64,000 bases of DNA from positions 310,001 through 374,000 of the forward strand of contig NZ_FMBM01000001.1 in assembly GCF_900094735.1 (NCBI RefSeq), given 5' to 3'. This DNA comes from Saliniramus fredricksonii. Its GTDB lineage: Bacteria > Pseudomonadota > Alphaproteobacteria > Rhizobiales > Beijerinckiaceae. The position numbers and the translations under genes were made by a program. Positions within the stretch are counted from its first letter, which is position 1, and the number at the start of each line of letters is the position of its first letter. The notes under the pieces were generated by a model. The model worked only from the letters and a program-made list of their open reading frames with translations, was not told where the DNA came from and made no database searches. Of this stretch, positions 8,993 through 18,237 are shown piece after piece.

Positions 8993-9217
8993 GATGGTCA
9001 CAGCACCGATCGCTCAGTCGACAACATCGGTGTCTCGGGCCCCACCGGGATTGTGACCGCTGATGCCAATTGCGGCAGCGAGGCGACGGGACGTCCACGG
9101 TGGGGAACTCCCGTATCCACTATGTGGCCGAGCACCAGCTCGACGCCCGACGCTAGACAGGGATGGCCCGAGACGGATTACGGAAGTGCGGTAACCAACC
9201 TGCGGATAAGAGCTTGA
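8993..9217 (+). ncRNA. Candidate IS1111-type guide (bridge/seek) RNA
   Basis: Immediately after the transposase stop the sequence is rich in nested complementary segments. GGTCACA (8996-9002) pairs with TGTGACC (9052-9058). Inside it CACCGAT (9004-9010) pairs with ATCGGTG (9026-9032). A GAGC-ACCA-GCTC hairpin and other stems follow. IS1111-group elements encode their guide RNA downstream of the transposase, so this is the expected position. Exact ends, and the element ends, were not determined. Confidence 0.5.
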
Positions 9218-9222
9218 TCGAC

Positions 9223-9321
9223 CGTCGTCTTCAGGACCGTCCCGTCACCTCGCTGCCGATCAACGACGATCAGATCCTGCGCAGGGACGCGGGGCACGAG
9301 CCGCTTGATCTTTACCCTTGA
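9223..9321 (+). pseudogene. C-terminal coding fragment of an unknown gene
   Basis: A short frame reading PVTSLPINDDQILRRDAG and ending at TGA 9319-9321 looks like the tail of a real protein, caught between the IS110 and IS630 elements. No start codon or family is recognisable. It may be chance. Confidence 0.25.
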
Positions 9322-9405
9322 CCACGGTCATAAGAGTGGATTGACCGATACATATGCGTCCTGAATCAGGAATCCATTTGAGCGTGTCGCGTGCGAGTCT
9401 GCGGC

Positions 9406-10485
9406 ATGCTAACAGGAATTTCCATCACGCTCAGCGACGACGACAGACGCCGTCCTGAGGCCATCACCGCAGACCGCAACGCGCCGCAGAAGCATGTTTG
9501 GCGCGCCCGGATCGTGCTGCTGAGCGGGGACGGCGCCGGCACGAACGCGATCATGGCCGCGACCGGCACGGCGAAGACCACGGTCTGGCGGTGGCAGGAG
9601 CGATATATGGCGGAGGGCCTCGACGGCCTTCTCCGCGACAAGACCCGACCGCCCGGCAAAGCGCCGGTCCCGGACGAGCGCGCTGCGAAGGTTGTCGAAA
9701 TGACGCTGAAGCCGCCACCACACGAGGCCACCCACTGGACTGCGCGGGCGATGGCGAAGGCCACCGGCCTCGCTGTCTCGACGGTGCAGGGGATCTGGAA
9801 GTCGCATGGTCTGGCGCCGCACCGCTGGCGCAGCTTCAAGCTCTCCAACGATCCCGCCTTCGCCGGGAAGCTTCACGCCATTGTTGGGCTCTACGTCGCA
9901 CCGCCCGCCCATGCCGTCGTCCTCAGTTTCGACGAGAAGTCCCAGATCCAGGCGCTTGACCGCACACAGCCGGGCCTGCCGATCAAGAAGGGCCGCGGCG
10001 CGACCATGACCCATGACTGCAAGCGCCACGGCACGACCACGCTCTTCGCCGCGCTGAACGTCCTGACCGGCGAGGTGTTCGGCCGAAACATGCAACGCCA
10101 CCGGCATCAGGGGTTCATCCGCTTCCTCAACGCCCTCGAACGCGACATCCCGGTCGGGAAGGTCATCCACGTGATCATCGACAATTATGCCGCTCACAAG
10201 CACGCCAAGATCCGCGAATGGCTTGCGCGCCATCCCCGCTGGACCTTCCACTTCACGCCCACCTCCAGTTCCTGGCTCAACGCCGTCGAGGGGTTCTTCG
10301 CCAAGCTCACCCGCAGGCGCCTCAGGCATGGCGTATTCCGCTCAGTCACCGAATTGCAGGCCGCCATCAACCGGTTCATCGCCGAGCATAACGAGCAGCC
10401 CAAGCCGTTTGTCTGGCGAGCCGACCCGAACGCCATCATCGCGGCACGCTCACGAGGGTTCCAAGCGTTGGAGTCAATGCAGTAG
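9406..10485 (+). CDS. IS630-family transposase
   Basis: The 359-aa product has an N-terminal helix-turn-helix (TNAIMAATGTAKTTVWRWQ) and the DDE catalytic domain: SFDEKSQIQALDR carries the first Asp, VIIDNYAAHKH the second and SSWLNAVEGFFAKL the Glu. The ATG at 9406 gives the usual IS630 beginning MLTGISITLSDDD. Its right end lies close to 10489, where a truncated cysteine-synthase-like frame begins. Single intact frame; probably functional. Confidence 0.9.
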   Translation: MLTGISITLSDDDRRRPEAITADRNAPQKHVWRARIVLLSGDGAGTNAIMAATGTAKTTVWRWQERYMAEGLDGLLRDKTRPPGKAPVPDERAAKVVEMTLKPPPHEATHWTARAMAKATGLAVSTVQGIWKSHGLAPHRWRSFKLSNDPAFAGKLHAIVGLYVAPPAHAVVLSFDEKSQIQALDRTQPGLPIKKGRGATMTHDCKRHGTTTLFAALNVLTGEVFGRNMQRHRHQGFIRFLNALERDIPVGKVIHVIIDNYAAHKHAKIREWLARHPRWTFHFTPTSSSWLNAVEGFFAKLTRRRLRHGVFRSVTELQAAINRFIAEHNEQPKPFVWRADPNAIIAARSRGFQALESMQ

Positions 10486-10489
10486 TATA

Positions 10490-11180
10490 CGTGTCAAAGG
10501 GTTACCCCCTTCTCATCGTGACGGCGGATGCCTTCAGCGAAGAAAAACCGAACCATATGCGCGCGCTCGGCGCCGAACTGATCCTGATCCCGAGCAATGG
10601 GGGAGGGAGCACCAAGGCGTTGTTTACGGAAATGATCGAGAAGGCGCGCGAGCTCAGCGAATTGCCGGATACCTATGGCACCGATCAGATGAACAATCAG
10701 GACATGCTCGCCGGATACAATAAACTGGGCGAGGAAATCTGGCAGCAGACCGGCGGGCATATATCCGCTTTCGTGCATTCCGTCGGGAGTTGCGGATCAT
10801 TGCGCGGCGTCGCCACCGAGTTGCGAAGGTGCGATCCGAATATTTCGGTGATTGCGGTTGAACCGACAGAATCTCCCGTTCTGTCGGGCGGTCAACCGGG
10901 CAGTCATTCGATCGAGGGGATGGGAGCGGGATTTATCGTCAATCATTGGGACCCGGATCTGGCCACGGAAATCGTCACGGTATCGACCGCGGAAGCCTTC
11001 GCAGGCGCCCTCTCTCTGGTGAAAGCGGAAGGCATATTCGCCGGGCCATCTTCAGGGGCCAATCTGGTCGCCGCGCTGCGCGTCGCCAGGCAGCTGCCAC
11101 CGGATGCGGCGGTCGTCACCCTTCTTCCGGACTCCGGGTTCAAGTATCTCAGCACGCCGCTTTACAAGCAGACCGGCTGA
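10490..11180 (+). pseudogene. Truncated cysteine synthase/cystathionine beta-synthase-like gene
   Basis: About 228 residues match the later two thirds of a fold-type II PLP enzyme of the OASS/CBS family: NHMRALGAELILIP, DTYGTDQMNNQDMLAGY, HSVGSCGSLRGVATELR (PLP phosphate loop) and the terminal GIFAGPSSGANLVAAL. The N-terminal part, including the PLP-binding lysine, is missing because the IS630 end abuts the frame. It cannot make an active enzyme unless the front part lies elsewhere, and none is seen in the window. The following 196 bp to 11376 show no feature. Confidence 0.8.
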
Positions 11181-11376
11181 CCCGGAGCCCTCTTGCCTGT
11201 ACCGCGTACCCCTCAACACCGGTGAATTGAATTGTCCGAACCGCGCCTGAATCCAGATCCAATTCCAAGGGAACGACCGGACCCGATCAGATCTTTTCGC
11301 TCCCGCGTTGTTTGACCTCGCCTCAGCACGTTCCCCCTTCCTGCACCGGGACGCAAGCAAGACCAAGGACCTCACG

Positions 11377-12414
11377 ATGACGATCGCTCCGACACTCGAT
11401 ACGCTTCGGGCAAGTTTGCCCGGCCTGTGCGAAGAAGCACGTCGCCGCGGGCGGGAATTCGAGGATTCTCGGCAGCTTGCCGATGACTTTACGGACCGGC
11501 TGAAAGCTGCGGGCGCCTATCGGATCTTGTACCCGTCCGAGTTCGGTGGCCTCGGGGGGGCGCTTGTCGACTGGTTCGATATGGGTCTGGCGCTTGCCGA
11601 AGCCGATGCCTCGACCGGATGGACGGTGATGCATGGTGCCGGTGCCAATGCAATTGTCCAGTCACTCGGGGACCGTGGCTTTGCCAGGGACGTCCTCTCC
11701 GATCCCGGCGCATGCTGCGCGTGGAGCAACGCGCCATCTTCGGTCCAGGCGGAGAATACGGCCGACGGTCTTCGCATCAGCGCACGTTGGAGTTATGTGA
11801 CAGGTTGCATGGCCGCGACCTATGTCGAGGTCTCGTGCCGCTGGCCGATGAAACCGGCGCCATTCGGCCCGTGGCTGCGCTCGTCCCGGCCTCTTCTGCA
11901 CGCATCGATACGACCTGGGACGCCATGGGTCTTTCGGGGACGGGCAGTCATGACGTTATCCTTGAAGATGTGACGGTTCCTTATCGAAACACCTTCGAAT
12001 GGCCGGATGGGAAGGCGATCGGTGTTTTTCCCTGGGCCATATGCTCGCCCGGAATATGGTTCATTTCGACCTCTGCCACGGTCGTTCACCTGGGACTGGC
12101 GCGACGCATGATCGATGAAGTACGGCGTGAACTTGGTGGAAGAAGAGACCGCCACTCGCAGCAGCCCTTGCTTTCACATCCCGCCATTCTGCGCGTGCTG
12201 GAGAGAGCCGAGGGCACTTTGCAGCTGGCGACCGCCGGAATGCGCACGACGCTTTCCGAGCTGTGGGAACGCGGGAAGACGGGGGTACCGCTTTCCGAGG
12301 CTGAGCGTCTCATGGCACGCAACACGACAACGGCAGGCGTTTACCTCGGCACGGATCTCGCGCGGGCCGTATTCGACGTCGCAGGCACCTCGGCAATCCG
12401 GCGCGGCGGAGAAT
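11377..12414 (+). pseudogene. Acyl-CoA-dehydrogenase-like flavin monooxygenase, frameshifted and truncated
   Basis: The ATG at 11377 opens a protein starting MTIAPTLDTLRASLPG with YPSEFGGLGGALVDW and GWTVMHGAGANAIVQ, typical of the acyl-CoA-dehydrogenase-fold monooxygenase/hydroxylase group. The homologous frame switches at about 11830-11845, between ATYVEV and LVPLADETGAIRPV, consistent with a one-base loss. It then continues through DAMGLSGTGSHDVILEDV to 12414. There an IS256 element removes the C-terminal end, cutting within a GTSAIRRG-like stretch. Two independent lesions make it dead. Its partner flavin reductase is not seen. Confidence 0.8.
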
Positions 12415-13792
12415 GGTAGCGTCCAAGGAGCTGGTGTAATTTCAGTGCCGTCAACGGTGTGATCCTGGGTGGCCATCGAGGTGTATGGTCGAGGTGGAGT
12501 TTGCTGACTTCAACCCCGGACCACATGGAGACCCCGATGACCAAGACGAACATGGACCTGTCCGAACTTCTGGCCAAGCACGATCAGGGAGACTTTCTGC
12601 GCAGCGTTGCCGAGGCCGTCCTGCAGCTGATCATGGAGGCGGATGTCGAAGGCCTGATCGGCGCTGGCAAGCACGAGCGCAGCGGCGAACGCACAACGTG
12701 GCGTAACGGGTATCGAGAGCGCGCTCTCGATACCCGTCTGGGCACGCTGAACCTGCGGGTTCCCAAGCTGCGTCAAGGCAGTTACTTCCCGGGCTTTCTC
12801 GAAGCGCGCAAGACCTCGGAACAGGCGCTGGTGGCCGTCATCCAGGAGGCGTGGATCAGTGGTGTCTCGACCCGTCGCGTCGATGAGCTGGTGCAGGCCA
12901 TGGGGCTGAGCGGCATTTCGAAGAGCACGGTGTCGAAGCTGTGCAAGGACATCGACGAACGTGTCGGCGAGTTCCTGAACCGCCCGCTCACCGGCGAATG
13001 GCCCTATCTCTGGCTCGACGCCACCTATCTGAAGGTGCGCCAGGGCGGACGGATCGTACCAGTCGCCGCAATAATCGCCGTGGCCGCCAACACCGAGGGA
13101 CGCCGTGAGATCATCGGCCTCGGTATCGGCCCGTCCGAGGCCGAGACATTCTGGACCGAGTTCCTTCGATCCCTGCGCGTTCGCGGCCTGGGGGGCGTCA
13201 GACTGGTCATCAGCGACGCGCATACAGGCCTCAAAGCCGCCATCGCCCGGGTCTTCGAAGCAACCTGGCAACGCTGTCGCGTCCACTGGATGCGCAACGC
13301 CCTGGCCCATGTCTCGCGTGGTCAGCATACTGTCGTCGCCGCTGCCATCCGACAGGCCTTCGATCAACCCGACCGCACCCATGCCGGCGAAACCTGGCGC
13401 AAGGTCGCAGAGCAACTGCGCCCGCGCTGGCCAAAACTGGCCGATCTCATGGATGCCAGCGAGCACGACGTGCTGGCCTACATGTCATTCCCGCGCCAGC
13501 ATCGCACCAAACTGCACAGCACGAACCCAATTGAACGTCTGAACAAGGAGGTCAAGCGACGCGCCGACGTCGTCGGGATCTTCCCCAATGAAGCATCCAT
13601 CATGCGTTTGATCGGCGCCGTGCTCTTCGAGCAGAATGACGAATGGCAGACATCAAGCCGCTACATGATGGTCGAGGCATTCGCACAGATCGACAAGGAG
13701 GAGATCGATCCCATCCTCAGCATAACCACAAAAGCCGCCTGATCATGACCTCAGGCCATCCAGAAAATTACACCAGCTTGACGGACGCGACC
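12415..13792 (+). mobile_element. IS256-family insertion sequence, copy 1
   Basis: Comparison with the inverted copy at 36306-37683 fixes the ends. The 1378-bp element runs from GGTAGCGTCC to GGACGCGACC, with terminal inverted repeats sharing AGCTGGTGTAATTT about 14 bp inside each end. The flanks (CGGAGAAT and TTGGCGGC) are not a target duplication. The left flank is the broken monooxygenase gene and the right flank is an IS630 element lacking its first 199 bp, so an adjacent deletion or recombination followed insertion. Confidence 0.85.
12537..13742 (+). CDS. IS256-family transposase (copy 1)
   Basis: The 401-aa mutator-type transposase starts MTKTNMDLSELLAK behind GGAG. It has an intact DDE set: YLWLDATYLKVR (Asp), LVISDAHTGLKAAI (Asp), and STNPIERLNKEVKRR (Glu). 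The C-terminus is SITTKAA, close to the right inverted repeat. Its translation is identical to the copy at 36356-37561, so one copy arose recently from the other or both arrived recently. Confidence 0.92.
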   Translation: MTKTNMDLSELLAKHDQGDFLRSVAEAVLQLIMEADVEGLIGAGKHERSGERTTWRNGYRERALDTRLGTLNLRVPKLRQGSYFPGFLEARKTSEQALVAVIQEAWISGVSTRRVDELVQAMGLSGISKSTVSKLCKDIDERVGEFLNRPLTGEWPYLWLDATYLKVRQGGRIVPVAAIIAVAANTEGRREIIGLGIGPSEAETFWTEFLRSLRVRGLGGVRLVISDAHTGLKAAIARVFEATWQRCRVHWMRNALAHVSRGQHTVVAAAIRQAFDQPDRTHAGETWRKVAEQLRPRWPKLADLMDASEHDVLAYMSFPRQHRTKLHSTNPIERLNKEVKRRADVVGIFPNEASIMRLIGAVLFEQNDEWQTSSRYMMVEAFAQIDKEEIDPILSITTKAA

Positions 13793-14748
13793 TTGGCGGC
13801 AGCGGCAGGAGGGTGATGTTTTGCGGGATCTCGAGGCCTTTGGCCATGTGCCATCCGGCCTGATCGAGAATGAGGATGGCGTGTTTGCCCGGGGCGACTG
13901 CGGCGGCGATCTCCACGAGATGAAGGTTCATGGCTTTTGTGTCGCAGCGCGGCAGGACGAGAGCCGCCCCTTTTCCCTCCTGCGGGCAGATCGCCCCGAA
14001 GATGTAGGTCGAGGCGGTGCGCTGATCGTGCGGCGCCGAGGGGCGGGTTCCGCGCTTGGCCCAGCGTCGGGTGATCTTGTTCTTCTGGCCGATGCGGGCC
14101 TCGTCGGCGAACCAGACCTCTATGTCATCGGGCGCGAGGCTCTGGTGGGCGGCGATTTCGTCCAGGCGGGCGGGGAAACTTTTTTAAAATCCTCGATGGT
14201 ATGCGTGTCCTGCGCATGATGGCGCGGCCTCGCCGAGAGCTTGCGATAGCCCATCTTGCGCAGGGCCCGGCTCACCGTGTCCTCGCTCGCTGCGATGCGG
14301 AACTCCTCGTAGAGCCATTGCGCGAGATCGACGATCCGCCAGCGCACCACGCCATGGACGGACGGGATCGGTCCTTCGTCCACCCGCCGTGCCAGGGCCG
14401 CCAGATGATCGGGGCCGAGCAGAGGAGCCTTGCCCGGCGCCTTGCGGTCGACGAGCCCCTCCGGTCCCTCTCGGTTGAACCGCTCAACCCAGTCGCGGAC
14501 GATCTGCGCCGTCACGCCGCCGAGCCGGGCCGCCTCCGCCCGGCTCGATCCCTCATAGATAGCCGCGATAGACAGAAGCCGGCGCGTTTGCGCCCCATCC
14601 TTCGAGCGCCGCGCCGCCGCACGGCAGCGTTCCGCGTCAAAATCATCCCGCAAGGGCAAAGCAGCCATGGCGAACTCCTCCGTTCGCCACCTTGAATCTG
14701 ATTTGCGCCTCGGAGGGAATCCCCCGAGTCAATTTCAATGCGGATTGG
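13793..14748 (-). mobile_element. IS630-family element, copy 1, left end deleted
   Basis: This segment matches 28600-29555 closely; the first 199 bp of the element are missing and IS256 copy 1 stands in their place. The surviving right end reads CGGATTGG followed by TA, the IS630 target dinucleotide. The catalytic-domain reading frame loses its C-terminal end, with only MNLHLVEIAAAVAPG to ITLLPLPP left near 13800-13931. The element cannot transpose by itself. Confidence 0.85.
14120..14668 (-). CDS. IS630 transposase N-terminal ORF (copy 1)
   Basis: The 182-aa frame carries the helix-turn-helix domains of an IS630 transposase (SRAEAARLGGVTAQIVRDW, EDTVSRALRKMGYRKLS). It ends shortly after an A6 run at IEDFKK. 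The DDE part continues in a different frame, as in the other copy, so the complete protein would need ribosomal frameshifting. Here the DDE part is also truncated by IS256. Translation of this ORF is identical in both copies. Confidence 0.75.
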   Translation of the reverse strand: MAALPLRDDFDAERCRAAARRSKDGAQTRRLLSIAAIYEGSSRAEAARLGGVTAQIVRDWVERFNREGPEGLVDRKAPGKAPLLGPDHLAALARRVDEGPIPSVHGVVRWRIVDLAQWLYEEFRIAASEDTVSRALRKMGYRKLSARPRHHAQDTHTIEDFKKVSPPAWTKSPPTRASRPMT

Positions 14749-15198
14749 TATTACGGGCTTCTTTCGGCGGTTAACCTTGGAGGCATGATCCTCGCCGGAT
14801 ATCTATCGGATCGCGTAGACAAGGTCTTCCTGCTTTCCTCGATTTACGCATTGCGCGCGGCCACGTTCGTCATTCTTATGATGCTGCCTGATCTGACGAT
14901 CGAATGGCTGTTCGTCTTTGCTGTCATGTTCGGCGTCGTTGATTATTCAACAGTCCCGGTCACCGCAGGCCTGGTCGCTTCGCATCTGGGTGTAAAGGTC
15001 ATGGGCGTGGCAATGGGCTTGTTGTCGGGCGGGCATGCTCTGGGTGCCGCTGCAGGTGCTTTCGTGGGCGGGTACCTTTTTGACGGTTTCGGAAGCTATG
15101 TATACGTATGGTTCACCGCCTCGGCGCTATCAGCACTTGCTGCAGTGTTCGCCATTTATGTGCCGCGCGAGACCATCGGCCTTGGAAAGGTGGCGTGA
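14749..15198 (+). pseudogene. MFS transporter, C-terminal fragment
   Basis: The frame downstream of the IS630 right end encodes about 149 residues with four to five hydrophobic segments and MFS-type loops (GGMILAGYLSDRVDK, MGLLSGGHALGAAAG, GGYLFDGFGSYVYVW). It resembles the C-terminal half of a major facilitator transporter. The N-terminal half is lost at the IS junction; the frame merely runs on into IS sequence. It belongs to the same decayed cluster as the neighbouring monooxygenase and ArgC-like genes. Confidence 0.75.
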
Positions 15199-15290
15199 TG
15201 ATGGCGGCGTTCATTTGCGATTTGACCCGGACCGGCGCAGTCAGTGCCTTGGCCTTGGTCTTTCACTGATCCTGAAGAATGGAAATCAAG

Positions 15291-16265
15291 ATGAGCATTC
15301 GCGTCGGAATTGTCGGAATCAGTGGGTTTGGCGGAGGCGAGGCGCTGCGCCTGATCGCGGGCCACCCGCATTTCGAGCTGGTCTACGCTGCGGGTGAAGG
15401 AAGCGCTGGCAGCCGTTTGATCGATCACTTCCCCGGGTTGCCGGGCAAGCTCGCCGAGTTGGTGATCGAGAGGTGGGACCCCGTGGCCTTGCCCGAGATT
15501 GACGTGCTGTTCGCTTCGTTGCCGACAGGCGCATCGGCCGACGCGTTGGCGCGCGTCTCCAGGGACGTAAAGATCGTCGATATTGGCGGAGACCACCGCT
15601 ATGTCGATGGCTGGACCTATGGACTGGCAGATGTCTGGCCAGATGAAATTAAAGGCCAGACCCGCGTTGCCAACCCGGGCTGTTTCCCGGTGGCCACACA
15701 AATCGCCTTGGCGCCGTTGCTGGTCAACGGTTTGATCGAACCGGGAAACATCGTAGTCGATGCAAAGACGGGCATCTCCGGTGCAGGCCGGGGAGGAGGA
15801 GGCGGGTTCTCCTTTGCGGCGAATAACGAGAATCTCGTGCCTTACGGCTTGCTGAGGCACGTCCACATGCCGGAGATGACAACGACGATAGAGCGGCTGA
15901 GCGGCGCAAGCGCCGCCGGATTGGTGTTTGCGCCGCATCTGGTGCCCATGACCCGCGGCATCCTCGTCACCATGTACTGCCGTGGCAGTGCGACCACAGA
16001 TCAGTGTCTGGACGCCGCCCGGCGCTTCTACAACAATAGTGCCTTCGTGCGCGTCATCGACAAGCCGCCGCAGACCAAATGGGCAAGCGGTTCGAACCTT
16101 GCCTTTGTCAGCTATGCTGCCGATCCAGAGCGCAACCTGGTGATCGCACTGGGCGTGGTTGATAACCTCGGCAAAGGGGCGGCCGGCCAGGCGGTGCAGA
16201 ATGCGAACCTGATGTGTGGCCTCGCGGAAACCGCGGGGCTAGAGGGCTTGCCCATCTGGCCATGA
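15291..16265 (+). CDS. argC: N-acetyl-gamma-glutamyl-phosphate reductase-like protein
   Basis: The 324-aa product has an NAD(P)-binding start (SIRVGIVGISGFGGGEAL), the catalytic cysteine motif ANPGCFPVATQIAL, and the later HVHMPEMTTTIERL region of ArgC/USG-type reductases. ArgC reduces N-acetylglutamyl-phosphate to its semialdehyde in arginine synthesis. It is somewhat shorter than the roughly 345-aa form. The surroundings are a decayed specialised cluster, not arg genes, so it may act on a related acyl phosphate. The ATG at 15291 is used; one at 15279 is in frame but has poor ribosome-site spacing. Confidence 0.8.
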   Translation: MSIRVGIVGISGFGGGEALRLIAGHPHFELVYAAGEGSAGSRLIDHFPGLPGKLAELVIERWDPVALPEIDVLFASLPTGASADALARVSRDVKIVDIGGDHRYVDGWTYGLADVWPDEIKGQTRVANPGCFPVATQIALAPLLVNGLIEPGNIVVDAKTGISGAGRGGGGGFSFAANNENLVPYGLLRHVHMPEMTTTIERLSGASAAGLVFAPHLVPMTRGILVTMYCRGSATTDQCLDAARRFYNNSAFVRVIDKPPQTKWASGSNLAFVSYAADPERNLVIALGVVDNLGKGAAGQAVQNANLMCGLAETAGLEGLPIWP

Positions 16266-16289
16266 ACGTTCGATTTAGCAAATGAGTTT

Positions 16290-16757
16290 TGAAACGCCCG
16301 TGGTTTGCCGGCAACTGTAATCAGATTTCCGGGGCTGCGCGGTCGTCGACGCCGTTTGCGAGCATCGCGCTGACCACGCTGAGGAGCTTGCGGGCAGCCG
16401 CAGTGATGGCCGCCTCGACCGGCTTGATCTCTCCACTTGCGAACATATGTCCACTGGGGGCCTGTCACTGTCTTGCCCTTGGCGAGCACCGGAACCGTGG
16501 TGTCGTCGCCGTGCAGCCGCTGCGCCGCGCAGACTTCGACCTTGCACAGACGTGGGCCTCGACAAGATCGTGGACAGGCCGCGGCACCGACCTGGTCGGC
16601 GGCGGTGGAGAGGCTCACCTCCAGGCCCTCGCGGGCGAAGCGCTCGCATTGGCGGTTCAGCGGCTGATGCTGCCCAAGATTTGCTATGCGGACCTTCGGT
16701 TCTCGAAGACGATGCTCGCGGGCAGGTTCGGTCCCGCCCACCTGCCATAGTGATAGC
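16290..16757 (-). pseudogene. IS66-family transposase (TnpC) remnant
   Basis: The minus strand encodes pieces of IS66 TnpC: LGQHQPLNRQCERFAREGLE, LSTAADQVGAA, LHGDDTTVPVLAKGKT and QWTYVRKWR, split by deletions and frame changes. No complete frame, TnpA or TnpB is present. It is a relic of an IS66 element, ending next to the second copy of the 100-bp repeat. Confidence 0.75.
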
Positions 16758-16857
16758 CATAGGGACATCCCCATGGCTCGCACTTCAACAGGCTGGCTGA
16801 CAAGGCGGCGCTCACCCTTAGGCGTACGGGCAAAAATCGCATCATGTGAATTCTAGA
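16758..16857. repeat. 100-bp dispersed repeat, copy 2 (IS end-like)
   Basis: Nearly identical to 7655-7755 (one extra T within CACCCTTAGGCG). It follows the IS66 remnant directly. The same sequence borders unrelated material at its other copy. The 245 bp from here to 17102 contain no recognisable gene. Confidence 0.7.
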
Positions 16858-17102
16858 GCCCGGTGCGGCGATGCTTGCAGATTTGCTTAACCTCGGCCTG
16901 CACCAGCTCTTCGCGTTTTGCGAGCATCAAAAAACCTTCTCGCGCTGGGAGATTGACTTGACTGCTGCAAGCGATCAGCGATCCGCACTGCCGTACCGGC
17001 GGCTAGCGACCAGATAATGTTACACCGTTTTGATTCGCCGCCCCAATCCCGTCCCAATGAAGACCGAATCAACCCGCGACAAGCCTAAGTCATTGAAAAC
17101 GT

Positions 17103-17123
17103 TGGTAGCGGAGGAGGGACTCG
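17103..17123. other. Putative relic attachment site (21-bp tRNA-Met 3' end match)
   Basis: TGGTAGCGGAGGAGGGACTC plus G is identical to the 3' end of the tRNA-Met gene at 52512-52532 and to the att copy at 43300-43320. Just upstream, AGCCTAAGTCATTG (17082-17095) resembles AGCCTAAATCATTG, which lies before the tRNA at 52482-52495. The match stops after 21 bp. It may be the outer left end of the whole tRNA-Met island. Confidence 0.6.
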
Positions 17124-17142
17124 CTACTCCCAATGCGTATGC

Positions 17143-17425
17143 CCCGGAAAATGAAGGGGTTTTTCAACGGTTCTCATCAGCTCGAACCATCACATTGATA
17201 CTACGCCATCCAGCCGAGCGGTCAACATCGATCGATCGGCCCGCCGGGTGGTCGGCACCGAACCATATCCGGTGGGTAGACCGAAATCATTTTACGATAG
17301 AGCGTGAGGTGGCCGTCCTGCCGAGCGAAGAACCGGGCAACCAAAACTTAAAACAATCTTTGATAAATATATTCTGACGGAATGACGATGTAAGAAAATT
17401 AAACCTAACAGGTACTTTGGTTGAA
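17143..17425. repeat. Imperfect 290-bp direct repeat, copy A
   Basis: From CCCCGGAAAATGAAG through ACAGGTACTTTGGTTG this tract matches 18238-18530 at very roughly 80% by eye, in the same orientation. Shared blocks include ACTACGCCATCCAGCCGAGC and AACCATATCCGGTGGGTAGA. No convincing protein is encoded. The two copies bracket the M15-like gene. Confidence 0.75.
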
Positions 17426-17597
17426 AATCGTGCTTTTGCTTCTCTCATACTGGCGATGATCAACGGCTCAAATGCCATATGCATAGCTCAAACCAGCAAA
17501 AACACCTACGAAATACCCTCGATAACTCCATTCTGATCACGTCCGGCGGCATCGGGAAGGCGATTTCCCGAACGGACCCTGGTCGCTGGAACCACTT

Positions 17598-18212
17598 TCA
17601 TTGGCACTCGACAATGCCCCGCCAAAGATCATCGTGGCGACCAGAATGGTTTTCCATCCCTGGCTTGGTCAGGCAGCCCCTTGGCTTGACGTAGCTGTCG
17701 ATCCGACGCTTCGGAGATTCGTGCCAGTTGATGTTGAAAGCCCAGTATCGCGGGAAAAAGTATAGGCTTGAATAGGGCAGATGGTCATGAATCCACCAGG
17801 CCAGTTTCTGCCAATCCCCCTCCTGTTGGAAACGATCCCAGAAACGAGGCAAGACGATGCACGCGGTAGCACCCATTTGGCCGCCTGCATCTCGTCGATC
17901 CCAGATATGGCCTGCTGCGTTGGCCTCGTTCGATGAGCAATTATATCCTTTAGCGTTGCCGAGACCATTTACTTCAGGCGAACGATAAGCAGATCGGATT
18001 GCAATTCGGCCAAATCTATCCTGAAGAGGTTCCAACAGGTCCTCGCAGAGCCTCATACCCACCGCAATCGCAAGATCGGGATCATCAGGGACGTTTGATA
18101 ATCCGTGGATCGCGGCAATATCCGAAAAGAGAAAATCCCGCATGAAAAAACTTGAGGAAAGCCGTACGCGGCCAAGCTCTGTCAATTGATCAACTGATCC
18201 GGGTTTTCTCAT
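17598..18212 (-). CDS. M15-peptidase-like conserved protein
   Basis: The 204-aa protein contains IRSAYRSPEVNG (residues 72-83) followed by AGHIWDRRD (100-108) and WWIHDHLPYSS (139-149). The spacing and residues recall the SxYRS...H-x-x-D...HxH zinc-ligand pattern of M15/VanY-type D,D-peptidase folds. No signal peptide is seen, so a cell-wall role is not assured. It is single-copy, flanked by two imperfect direct repeats and next to the type I restriction genes. I assign the fold by motif only; function unknown. Confidence 0.55.
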   Translation of the reverse strand: MRKPGSVDQLTELGRVRLSSSFFMRDFLFSDIAAIHGLSNVPDDPDLAIAVGMRLCEDLLEPLQDRFGRIAIRSAYRSPEVNGLGNAKGYNCSSNEANAAGHIWDRRDAGGQMGATACIVLPRFWDRFQQEGDWQKLAWWIHDHLPYSSLYFFPRYWAFNINWHESPKRRIDSYVKPRGCLTKPGMENHSGRHDDLWRGIVECQ

Positions 18213-18237
18213 TCGCTCGTCGCCCTCTCGCAGTCAT

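Noticed and set aside
17030-17377. 115-aa plus-strand frame through the att relic and repeat copy A
   Set aside because: It runs across an att-like sequence and a non-coding repeat; the matching repeat copy B does not keep this frame open.
17598-18212. Phage endolysin
   Set aside because: M15-like motifs suit an endolysin, but there is no holin, signal or phage gene nearby, so only a fold-level call is justified.
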